DNA of 64,000 nt from DASVWZ01 sp963715675. Its GTDB lineage: Bacteria > Acidobacteriota > Terriglobia > Terriglobales > Acidobacteriaceae. This document shows, one piece after another, positions 15,578-26,178 of this stretch. Within the stretch, counting starts at the first letter, position 1. The number at the start of each line of letters is the position of its first letter. The notes beneath the pieces were generated by a model. The model had not been told where the DNA came from. It did not search any database and saw nothing but the letters and a program-made list of their open reading frames with translations. The DNA lies in the NCBI GenBank assembly GCA_963715675.1, contig OY970265.1, positions 4,030,001-4,094,000 on the forward strand, in the 5' to 3' direction. The position numbers were made by a program, and so were the translations under genes.

Positions 15578-16465
15578 TCACCGGGAAGCGTCCCTGGCTG
15601 CACGCAAGGTAATCAGCGTTACTTCAGGTGGGCAATTCAAGCGGATCGGCAGGCGAATGGTGCCGAGTCCGAGGTTGGTGTAGAGCGTCAAGGGACCAAC
15701 TTGCCGCAGTCCACGAGGATACTTTCTGGCCAGCCGCGGCAGCCACGGCGCTCCGAACCCGGGAATCCAGATCTGGCCACCGTGCGAGTGTCCGGAAAGC
15801 TGCAAATCCACCGGATATTTCTTCATGTCATCAGCAGCATCGGGCTCATGGATGAGCATCACCACCGTCTCGTTTGCCGGCGTACTCCGGAGCGCCATCC
15901 CAATGTCAGGGTCGCCATCCAGATAGTCATCCAGGCCGGAAAGCCAGATTCGGGCTCCTTCCTGTTCCAACGGAATGGAGCGGTTGTGCAAGACGGGAAG
16001 GCCATGAGAGTTCAGAGTCTCAGTAATAAGGCGGCGATTTGCTCCCACATCGTGATTGCCCAGTACGCTGAACCTGCCCACTCGCGCTCGCAACTGGCTG
16101 AGGAGTTGCGCACAGGGCTCGGCCTCGAGTGCGGCGCGATGCCGGCGATTGAAATGGCTCGCAGCGATTGGAATGGTAACAAAATCTCCCGTCAGAACGA
16201 CCAAGTCCGGAGTCAGTTGGTTAACGATGTCGAGTGCGGCGCGGATGGGAGTTAGGGGCAGGTAAGGGTTGTAGTGAAAGTCGCTGAGCTGGGCGATGGT
16301 AAAGCCGTCGAACGCCTCGGGAAGCCGCGCCAGCGGAATCTCCAGGCGTACCAATCGAGGATGGTTCGGCTCAAGGGCCGAGGCGTCGACACCAACTCCC
16401 AGAACGCCCGCGCCAGCCGCTCCGGCCGTGACCTGAAGAAATTTCCGTCGGGTTAGTGGAGCCAA
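15578..16465 (-). CDS. Tat-exported calcineurin-like metallophosphoesterase
   Basis: A 295-residue enzyme with a twin-arginine signal (LTRRKFLQVTAGAAGAG), so it is exported folded with its metals. The full dinuclear-metal set is present: DFH (D-x-H, residues ~62-64), GDF (~97-99), GNHD (~139-142), IHEPD (~208-212) and GHSHGGQ (~228-234). This matches the YkuE/YaeI-type group, which hydrolyses phosphodiesters or phospholipid headgroups such as UDP-sugar lipids; the specific substrate is not evident. It is convergent with the tandem paralogues and divergent from the amidohydrolase. Confidence 0.9.
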   Translation of the reverse strand: MAPLTRRKFLQVTAGAAGAGVLGVGVDASALEPNHPRLVRLEIPLARLPEAFDGFTIAQLSDFHYNPYLPLTPIRAALDIVNQLTPDLVVLTGDFVTIPIAASHFNRRHRAALEAEPCAQLLSQLRARVGRFSVLGNHDVGANRRLITETLNSHGLPVLHNRSIPLEQEGARIWLSGLDDYLDGDPDIGMALRSTPANETVVMLIHEPDAADDMKKYPVDLQLSGHSHGGQIWIPGFGAPWLPRLARKYPRGLRQVGPLTLYTNLGLGTIRLPIRLNCPPEVTLITLRAARDASR

Positions 16466-16633
16466 TCCGAGTCCGTCCTTGTGGAGTTCACCGCACCCCA
16501 GGTGGGTTCCAACCGGCAGATTGCCTTATATGGATTGTAACGGATCAGATTGGAATCGCCGGAGAAACGCGCCCGGGAGGCACCGGGGAGCCAGTGAAAA
16601 ACATCTGTCGAAAGTGGTACCATCGCGTGCGTT

Positions 16634-17926
16634 ATGAAAAGAAACCATTGCATTGCAAGCTGGAGTGCTGTGTGGTTGTTCGCCTGCGTCGTTGCCGGGT
16701 GGGCCCAGTCGCAAGGTACGGCGAAGCCAATCGTGCTGCGCGCGGAGCGACTGCTGGACATTGAAAATGGCCGGATTACCAGACCCGGTGAGATTCTCGT
16801 GGAAGGCGAGCGCATGGTCGCGGCAGGGTCATCGGTCAATCATCCAGCTGGAGCCGAGGTGATAGACCTTGGCGATCTGACCCTGATGCCCGGGCTGATC
16901 GACGCGCATGTTCACCTGTTTCTTCATCCCGGCGCGGAGGATTTGCAAACCATCCAGGAGTCGGTGCCGGAGCGAACTATCTTTGCGCTCCTTGCTGCTC
17001 GCGCCGACCTGATGGCTGGCTTCACTGCCGAGCGCGATATGGGGACAGAAGGCGCGGGCTCGGCCGACACGGCGGTGCGTAACGCAATCGACCGAGGATT
17101 GATTCCGGGGCCGCGATTGCGCGTCAGCGGGAACGCGGTGAACATTCTCGGCGGGCACGAGGATGCGATTGGCTACAACCCAGAGCAGCACGTGTTGCCG
17201 AATGCGACCTATGCCAACAATGCCGCCGAACTGGTCACGGTGATTCGCCAGCAAATCAAGGAAGGCGCGGATTTCATCAAGATCTACGAAACCGGCGCGG
17301 ATGTGATTCGTAACGGCCGGATCGTTACTCCGTATCAATATTCGCTGGCCGAACTGAGCGCGGCGGTGCAGGAGGCGGCAAGAGTTGGCAAACGAGTGGC
17401 GGTTCACGCCACCGGAGAACCCGGCACGCTGTACGCGGCCCAGGCTGGAGTAGTCTCCATTGACCATGCCAACCAGTTGGGCGATGAGACCATGCGTTGG
17501 ATGAAGGAAAAGGGCATCTTCGCCGTGCCGACGTTTACCATTTTTGAGTACTTCGGCGATCATGCTTCCTCTCCGGCTCAGGCGGCGCGCGAACACGCGA
17601 TGCTCGATCTACGCGCGCAGGAGTTTCGCAAGCAACTGGCGGCGGGAATTCCGATGGCGGTCGGCTCCGATGTCGGACCTTTCCCTCATGGTACGCAGGC
17701 TCGGGAACTCGAACTGATGGTGAAATTCGGCATGAGTCCGGTTGCGGTATTGCAAGCGGACCTGCTGAACGGGGCGAAGTTGCTGGGCTGGGACGGCCAG
17801 ATCGGCGCGCTGAAATCCGGCTACCTGGCGGATATTATTGCCGTGCCCGGCGATCCGCTGCAGGATATCAGCGTTCTGAAGAACGTGAGCTTCGTGATGA
17901 AGGGTGGGGTCGTGTACAAGAAGTGA
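16634..17926 (+). CDS. Secreted amidohydrolase (imidazolonepropionase/prolidase-like)
   Basis: A 430-residue metal-dependent hydrolase with a signal peptide (residues 1-~24). The amidohydrolase TIM barrel is complete: DAHVHLF (HxH, ~87-93), DFIKIY (the bridging Lys), VAVHATG and SIDHANQL (third and fourth His ligands) and VGSDVG (catalytic Asp). This branch contains exported Xaa-Pro dipeptidase-like and carboxypeptidase-like enzymes that cleave amide bonds; the real substrate is unknown. The flanking beta-sandwich domain is formed from the N- and C-termini (PGEILVEGERM and LADIIAVPGDPLQD). No operon partner is obvious. Confidence 0.9.
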   Translation: MKRNHCIASWSAVWLFACVVAGWAQSQGTAKPIVLRAERLLDIENGRITRPGEILVEGERMVAAGSSVNHPAGAEVIDLGDLTLMPGLIDAHVHLFLHPGAEDLQTIQESVPERTIFALLAARADLMAGFTAERDMGTEGAGSADTAVRNAIDRGLIPGPRLRVSGNAVNILGGHEDAIGYNPEQHVLPNATYANNAAELVTVIRQQIKEGADFIKIYETGADVIRNGRIVTPYQYSLAELSAAVQEAARVGKRVAVHATGEPGTLYAAQAGVVSIDHANQLGDETMRWMKEKGIFAVPTFTIFEYFGDHASSPAQAAREHAMLDLRAQEFRKQLAAGIPMAVGSDVGPFPHGTQARELELMVKFGMSPVAVLQADLLNGAKLLGWDGQIGALKSGYLADIIAVPGDPLQDISVLKNVSFVMKGGVVYKK

Positions 17927-17999
17927 GTTGCGGTGACGCTCCACGACGAGTGAAGAAGTGCTCTAGAATTGATGTGCATTTGAACCGGCCCGACACCTT

Positions 18000-18593
18000 A
18001 TGGCGGACTCGCTTTATCTCAGCCTGTGGTTTCCTGATTTCGACGCGGAAGACATGCTGCCTCGCGCCTTGAGCGTGTTGCGGGCGTTCCCATTCTCCGC
18101 AGAGCAGCCGGGTATCCGCTATGTCTCGCTGCATCCCGTGTCGTGGGACGAACCGACAATCCTGGAGCAGCGATTCAATCCTGGAATCACGCCCGAGGCA
18201 GCCGTGCTCTTCGCCTCAGACCTGCTGCACGAGGACTACGCCTACGTCTTCGAAACTGCCTGGGACCTCTGGGTGGTTTCGAGCGATCAGAAGAACTGGG
18301 CCCTGCAACCGGCGCCGGTGACGGTGATTGTGCACGGGACCGAGTTTGATGAAGGCGCATATCGACAGGAGGGACACATCGAGGTGGAGCTTGGACTGGA
18401 TTCAACGTTCCTGAATGAAGATGTCCCGTTGACGGGCAATGCAGAAGATCACGTGCGGGCCAATGTGCAGAAGCTGGTGGACTTCGCTACGAACGCGGAA
18501 ACAAACTCCGGCGCTACGGGACGTCTACTGTGGTCGGAGTTGGAGGAAAATCTGGCCCAGAAACTGATCGCGCGGCTCCAGCGGGTGCAGTAG
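18000..18593 (+). CDS. Conserved-looking hypothetical cytosolic protein
   Basis: A 197-residue acidic protein with no signal peptide or membrane segment. It is rich in aromatic residues (LYLSLWFPDF, then YVFETAWDLWVVSS and NWALQPAPVTVIVHG). The C-terminal ~50 residues are helical (VRANVQKLVDFATNAE, then LWSELEENLAQKLIARLQ). I do not recognise a family. Codon use and the clean, well-ordered frame argue that it is real. It is convergent with ppdK, with a 92-base gap containing a hairpin. Confidence 0.6.
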   Translation: MADSLYLSLWFPDFDAEDMLPRALSVLRAFPFSAEQPGIRYVSLHPVSWDEPTILEQRFNPGITPEAAVLFASDLLHEDYAYVFETAWDLWVVSSDQKNWALQPAPVTVIVHGTEFDEGAYRQEGHIEVELGLDSTFLNEDVPLTGNAEDHVRANVQKLVDFATNAETNSGATGRLLWSELEENLAQKLIARLQRVQ

Positions 18594-18639
18594 TCAAGTC
18601 TATAGCGGACACTAAGATTTTCAGGGAGTCATCCCCGAA

Positions 18640-18663
18640 GCCCCGCGGTTTCACCAGCGGGGC
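18640..18663. terminator. Hairpin between convergent genes
   Basis: GCCCCGC (18640-18646) pairs with GCGGGGC (18657-18663). It lies between the hypothetical gene at 18000 and ppdK, which converge on it, and could serve both. There is no U-run. Confidence 0.4.
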
Positions 18664-18685
18664 CAGGGATCTGCCGCCTTCAGAC

Positions 18686-21424
<2,739 letters not shown>

Positions 21425-21473
21425 GATGATTAGTCCTTTTACTTAGAATTTCGCAGTTTGCTCTTCTTCAAAT

Positions 21474-23624
21474 TCATGAGCTCTTGCCTTCGGTCACGAT
21501 TTCGGAGAAGTCGGCGATCGTGGAAAATTCTTTCAGTAATGTCTGCAACAATACGAGCCGATTCGCGCGCACTCGCTCGTCGTCGACCATGACCATAACT
21601 TTGTCGAAGAATGCGTCGACCTGCTCCCGTGCGGTCGAAAGCAGGAGGAGCGCGTCCCCGTATTCTTTCTTTTGCCGGTGGGCCTCGATTCGCGGCGCGT
21701 TGACCTGTACGTAAACCGCCAGGTTCTTTTCCTCACCCGAGGACTCGGGCAGGTCTTCGAACTTCGCCGCAGGCTTGATTCCCTTGGACTCGGCCTGCCT
21801 GAGAATGTTGCGCATGCGCTTGCAAGCAGCAGCAATGGCCAGAAACTCCGGCATGTCAAGGACGCCTGCAACTGCTCGGGCTCTCGCAATCGCATCCACG
21901 ACATCGTCGGAGTCAGCCGCCAGCACGGCATTCACCACGTCGTATTTGAATCCGAGGGCATCGCGCAGGTAGAACTCCACACGCTCCCGGAAGAACTCCC
22001 GCAGGCTGCCGGCATAATCAAACCCAGCAGAGAACTTCCGTTCCGCCGTCGAACTGCGATAGGCCTCACGTGCGTCCACGAACAATCGGTTCAGGTGAAT
22101 CGGCAGCTTGTGTTCGGCAATGGTCTTCACAATTCCATTCGCCTGCCGTCGCAAGGCGAACGGATCTTTCGACCCCGTCGGCTGCAAGCCCAGCGCGAAC
22201 ATACCCGCAATGGTGTCCGCCTTGTCCGCGACCGACAGCACCGCGCCTTCAACCGAGCGCGGGGCTGCGTCTTCCATCGATACCGGCCTGTACTGATCGT
22301 AGATCGTTTGCGCAATCACCTGGCGAGTGGCGTCGGGCAGGTCGCCATCCAGTTCCTGCACTCGGGCATAGAGCCCGCCGACAATCCCCTGCAGTTCGGT
22401 AAATTCCTTTACCAGTTCGGTAGTCAGATCGGTCTTGGCAAGATAAGCGGCTTTATGTACCACTCCCGGACGAACTGCGACTCCACCCTGGCGCACGATC
22501 TCGCATAGCCAACTGCACAGCCGCTGTACTCGCAGTGTTTTCTCGTAGTAGCTGCCCAGATCTTTCTGGAACGTGACGTTCTTAAGCCAAGAGGTGCGTT
22601 CGCGCAAGGGATGCTTCTGGTCGGTCTGCCAGAAAAAGCGAGCGTCGTTGAAACGGGCGCGCAGCACGCGTTCGTGCCCGTGGCGAATGGTTCCCTGCGG
22701 GTCGCCGTCCGTGTTCAGAACCGCCAGAAAGTGCGGCAGCAGCTTGCCGTTCGAATCTTCGACGGCAAAATACTTCTGGTGATCGCGCATCACCGTGACC
22801 AGGACTTCCTCCGGTAACTCCAGGAATTCGCGATCGAAATTCCCCAGGATCACCGAGGGCCATTCGGTAAGGTTCACGACGGCATCGAGAAGGGGCTTGT
22901 CTTCACGCCATCGCGCACCGGGGATGGTGCGCGTGGCGGCATCAAGCGCTTTGCGAATCTGTTGCTCACGGGCTTCCCGCGCGAGGACCTTCGCCTGCTG
23001 AAGCGCCGCGACATACTCTGCTCCAGCTCTCGGAATAATTACGGAATGATTCGACAGGATACGATGTCCGCGCGACTGGTTGGAAGCCCGAACGCCGTCA
23101 AACTCAAGCGGGATGACGTCGCCGTCGAGCATCGCCACTAGCCAGCGCACCGGACGCACAAACAGCTCGCCGCGCTTGCGCCAGTACATGTTCTTCGGCC
23201 AGTAGATCGAGTTGATTTCCTTAGGCAGCAGTTCGGCCAGGACTTCCGCAGCGGACCGGCCTTTCCTGGTGACCTTCGCGGCCAGATACTCGCCTTTGGG
23301 GGTCGTGACCTTTTCCAGCCGGGACACATCGACTCCGGCCTTTTTGGCGAACGCGTGAGCCGCTGGCGTGGGCTGAAGGTCTTTGAAGGCGACCGCAGCC
23401 GATGGTCCCGTAAGTTGTTCGGTGACGTCCGGCTGCGCGGCGGGAATGCCTGCGGCAAGAATCGCCAGGCGGCGCGGAGTGTCGAGGCATTTCACTTCAC
23501 CTTCTGCTCCGAGACGTTCTCGCTGCAGCAGTTTGTCGACTCGCTCGCACAAATCAAGCGACGCTGCATCGATCATCCGGGCGGGGATTTCTTCGCAACC
23601 GATTTCAAGCAGAAAGTCAGGCAT
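21474..23624 (-). CDS. glyS: Glycyl-tRNA synthetase beta subunit
   Basis: The beta chain of the bacterial alpha2-beta2 glycyl-tRNA synthetase, which recognises tRNA-Gly. The N-terminus LLEIGCEEIPARMI is the family hallmark. Further landmarks are GPSAAVAFKD, FVRPVRWLVAMLDGDVIP, GHRILSN, EWPSVILGNFDREFLELP and the HD-like block around VHKAAYLAKTDL. The C-terminal anticodon-binding region ends in MVMVDDERVRANRLVLLQ. At 716 residues it is complete. It follows glyQ by 85 bases and precedes ppdK. Confidence 0.97.
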   Translation of the reverse strand: MPDFLLEIGCEEIPARMIDAASLDLCERVDKLLQRERLGAEGEVKCLDTPRRLAILAAGIPAAQPDVTEQLTGPSAAVAFKDLQPTPAAHAFAKKAGVDVSRLEKVTTPKGEYLAAKVTRKGRSAAEVLAELLPKEINSIYWPKNMYWRKRGELFVRPVRWLVAMLDGDVIPLEFDGVRASNQSRGHRILSNHSVIIPRAGAEYVAALQQAKVLAREAREQQIRKALDAATRTIPGARWREDKPLLDAVVNLTEWPSVILGNFDREFLELPEEVLVTVMRDHQKYFAVEDSNGKLLPHFLAVLNTDGDPQGTIRHGHERVLRARFNDARFFWQTDQKHPLRERTSWLKNVTFQKDLGSYYEKTLRVQRLCSWLCEIVRQGGVAVRPGVVHKAAYLAKTDLTTELVKEFTELQGIVGGLYARVQELDGDLPDATRQVIAQTIYDQYRPVSMEDAAPRSVEGAVLSVADKADTIAGMFALGLQPTGSKDPFALRRQANGIVKTIAEHKLPIHLNRLFVDAREAYRSSTAERKFSAGFDYAGSLREFFRERVEFYLRDALGFKYDVVNAVLAADSDDVVDAIARARAVAGVLDMPEFLAIAAACKRMRNILRQAESKGIKPAAKFEDLPESSGEEKNLAVYVQVNAPRIEAHRQKKEYGDALLLLSTAREQVDAFFDKVMVMVDDERVRANRLVLLQTLLKEFSTIADFSEIVTEGKSS

Positions 23625-23709
23625 TGGACAGTTACCTATCTTCTCAGGTATGCCGAAAACCGAATGTGAGCGCCGTCACAACCATTTCACAACTGCCGCT
23701 CACCGGCGA

Positions 23710-24735
23710 CTATGGAACTGCCACCTCGGTTTGCTTCTTTGCCGCTCGCTTCTTGTCGGCAGGTTCTTCCTCTTTTGGGGCATCCGGCTGGTCCCGCTGC
23801 TGATCCACGTATGCCTTCGCGATTCCCACGGCCAAGGCTCGTACCCGTGCAATCACCCCGACACGCTCGGTCACGGAGATCGCCCCGCGGGCGTCCAGGA
23901 TGTTGAAAAGGTGGGAGCACTTCAGGCAAAGATCGTAAGCCGCCAGCAGCGGGAAGCGTTTCCTGTTTTGAGACAGACCATCGCCCCCGATCTTGTCCTC
24001 AGCCAGCCCGGCGTATCCCTGCAGCAGCGTTTTGCATTCGGCTTCACATTGTTCGAAGTGCTTCCAAGCTTTCTCCACGTCGGCGGCTTCAAAGTTGTAC
24101 ACCGAAAACTGCAGCTCATCCGCCAGCCGAACATCCCCGTAGGTAACGATTCGTGCCGTTTCCGGGTCGCGCGCCCACACAATGTCATAGATCGAATCGA
24201 CATCCTGCAGAAACGCCGCGATACGCTCCAATCCGTAGGTCAACTCTGCCGAGATCGGATCCAGATCCACGCCGCCACACTGCTGGAAGTAGGTAAACTG
24301 CGTAACCTCCAGGCCATCGAGCATGACCTGCCAGCCAATTCCCCAGGCGCCGAGCGTGGGCGATTCCCAGTTATCTTCCTCAAACTTGATGTCGTGCTGC
24401 CGCAGATCAATCCCGATCGCCGCGAGCGATTCGAGATACAGCTCCTGCACTGTGTCCGGCGGTGGCTTCAGGATGACCTGCAACTGGGTGTGCTTGTACA
24501 ACCGGTTCGGATTCTCGCCGTAACGGCCGTCGGCCGGCCTTCGCGAAGGTTGCACATAAGCAACTTTGTAAGGCTGGGGACCGAGTACGCGCAGGAAAGT
24601 TTCCGGAGCCATGGTGCCAGCGCCGACTTCGACGTCATAAGGCTGCTGCAACACGCATCCGCGCTCGGCCCAGAAAGTCTGCAGGCGGAGGATGAGTTCC
24701 TGAAACGTCAGCGAATTGGAATTGGCTGGGGTCAC
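23710..24735 (-). CDS. glyQ: Glycyl-tRNA synthetase alpha subunit, with charged C-terminal tail
   Basis: The catalytic alpha chain that makes glycyl-adenylate. It opens with LTFQELILRLQTFWAERGCV and contains the class II motifs around GAGTMAPETFLRVLGPQPY (motif 1/2 region), AYVQPSRRPADGRYGENPNR and SAELTYGLERIAAFLQ (motif 3). The catalytic core ends near residue 300. Beyond that is a ~35-residue low-complexity tail rich in Glu, Asp and Lys (EEEPADKKRAAKKQTE) that is not part of the usual ~290-residue enzyme; it has no known role. Second gene of the recO-glyQ-glyS-ppdK group. Confidence 0.97.
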   Translation of the reverse strand: MTPANSNSLTFQELILRLQTFWAERGCVLQQPYDVEVGAGTMAPETFLRVLGPQPYKVAYVQPSRRPADGRYGENPNRLYKHTQLQVILKPPPDTVQELYLESLAAIGIDLRQHDIKFEEDNWESPTLGAWGIGWQVMLDGLEVTQFTYFQQCGGVDLDPISAELTYGLERIAAFLQDVDSIYDIVWARDPETARIVTYGDVRLADELQFSVYNFEAADVEKAWKHFEQCEAECKTLLQGYAGLAEDKIGGDGLSQNRKRFPLLAAYDLCLKCSHLFNILDARGAISVTERVGVIARVRALAVGIAKAYVDQQRDQPDAPKEEEPADKKRAAKKQTEVAVP

Positions 24736-24845
24736 GGGCTTGTCCGGGAACGAGCGGGTTAATCCACGATTGTAATGGAATTGGTAACCGGCCGTCAGCT
24801 ACGGCCGATCGGATTCGAACAAGCGGAAAGCCGCCTGCCAGGTAA

Positions 24846-25589
24846 CTAATCGCCGACCTTTTCCAACATGCCCGCCGTCACTAGCTTCTTCTCAATATGC
24901 CGTTGCAAGGTTTGGATCAGGAACTTCCGCAGGTCGGCGCCCCGGTTCCTGGGCCACGGTGTCCCGAGGAAGCTTTCCACCGGGGAACGAAACATCTGCG
25001 CGGCCAGGATACGCGACTCGGCGGAAATCTCCGACGATGCCAGCCGTTTGTCCTCCGGACACATCAGGCCATCGGCTAATGCATGAAAGTAGGCCCGGCT
25101 TCCATTCAGTGTTCGCCCGCAAGCCAGGCACTCGGACAAATCCGGCAGGTAGCCCATCAGCCGGGTCATCCACAGCTCAAAATAGGTGAGCGGCATCCAT
25201 ACGTCGGACCCGCGCAGCGCCGCCAGCACCGAGAGCGCCAGTCGGAATACCGCGTCGTTGGATTCGCGCTCCGGAAGCAGTTCGTCGAGCAACTCCGCCA
25301 CATGGCCAAGCGCGACTGCCCGCGGATAACTCACCTCGAAGGCCAGCGGAGATTCCAGCACCTCGCAGCTATCCAGCCGCGCCAGTTCCCGGCCTTCGCG
25401 GTCTTCGAAATAAGCCCGCACCCAGGTCAGCGGCTCCAGTGCCCCGCCAAACCGCCGCTTGGACTTCATGGCCGAGCGCGCCACCCCGTGGACCTTGCCC
25501 TCCGCCCGGGTAAATAGCGTGACCAGCAGGTCTGCCTCGCGCAGGGGGTAGGTCCGCAAGACAATGGCTTCGGATTCCTTCAGCGGCAT
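24846..25589 (-). CDS. recO: DNA repair protein RecO
   Basis: A RecF-pathway mediator that anneals single strands and helps load RecA onto SSB-coated DNA. The 247-residue protein has the N-terminal OB-fold (ESEAIVLRTYPLREADLLVT, then FTRAEGKVHGVARSAMKSK) and a C-terminal helical domain with the zinc-binding cysteines C-L-A-C (CLACGRT) and a downstream LMCPED. The ligand set is at least three cysteines, as in many RecO proteins. It is the first gene of the group leading to glyQ, 110 bases away. Confidence 0.93.
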   Translation of the reverse strand: MPLKESEAIVLRTYPLREADLLVTLFTRAEGKVHGVARSAMKSKRRFGGALEPLTWVRAYFEDREGRELARLDSCEVLESPLAFEVSYPRAVALGHVAELLDELLPERESNDAVFRLALSVLAALRGSDVWMPLTYFELWMTRLMGYLPDLSECLACGRTLNGSRAYFHALADGLMCPEDKRLASSEISAESRILAAQMFRSPVESFLGTPWPRNRGADLRKFLIQTLQRHIEKKLVTAGMLEKVGD

Positions 25590-25704
25590 GGGTGCCTGGC
25601 CAGGTACGGTGATTGTAGCAGTGCGAGCGGGCAGGTTTCATGTGCTTTGCGACTGAGTCCTGCAGGCATCGCGGGACCAGAATTCGGGTCGCATTCCCCG
25701 ATCT

Positions 25705-25739
25705 CAAACAAAAAGCGCACGCCCAAGCAGGACGTGCGC
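25705..25739 (-). terminator. Intrinsic terminator of the ferredoxin gene
   Basis: Read on the minus strand, GCGCACG and CGTGCGC form a 7 bp stem (25715-25721 with 25733-25739), followed by TTTTTGTTTG. It begins 50 bases after the ferredoxin stop and separates it from recO. Confidence 0.75.
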
Positions 25740-25788
25740 CCCTGATCCAGACGAGCCGAGAGCTAATGGCTAAGCGCCAATCGCTTGC

Positions 25789-26049
25789 TCACCGCCCAAA
25801 ATACTTGGCGTTGCGCTCGGTGTACTCTTTCCACTTCTCCGGCAGATCATCGAGTGCGAAAATCGCCGATACCGGACACACCGGCACGCAGGCTCCGCAG
25901 TCGATGCACTCCACGGGATCAATGTAGAGCATCTCCTCGGTCGCGTACTTCTCGGAGTCCTTTTTCGGATGAATGCAGTCCACCGGGCAGGCGTCGACGC
26001 ACGCGGTGTCCTTGGTTCCAATGCACGGTTCTGCAATTACATAAGCCAT
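25789..26049 (-). CDS. 7Fe/8Fe-type ferredoxin
   Basis: An 86-residue electron carrier. The first cluster motif is C-x7-C-x3-C-P (CIGTKDTACVDACPVDC), typical of the 3Fe-4S plus 4Fe-4S Azotobacter-type ferredoxin I group. The second is a standard 4Fe-4S motif, CIDCGACVPVCP. The C-terminal ~20 residues (DLPEKWKEYTERNAKYFGR) are the usual short helical extension of this class. Partner enzymes are not evident. The start has a good AGAGGGA ribosome site five bases upstream. It is a single-gene unit with its own terminator, just downstream of the aconitase-family gene. Confidence 0.93.
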   Translation of the reverse strand: MAYVIAEPCIGTKDTACVDACPVDCIHPKKDSEKYATEEMLYIDPVECIDCGACVPVCPVSAIFALDDLPEKWKEYTERNAKYFGR

Positions 26050-26178
26050 AGGGTCCCTCTTTCTCGCTGGTATGTGCCGTCAAAACGGAAACCGTAATTT
26101 TAGCAAGAATGGCGCCAGCCGTATAGGCGTTCGGCACTCGGAATGCCGGGAACAAATGCCGGCTCCGATGGCGCGCTC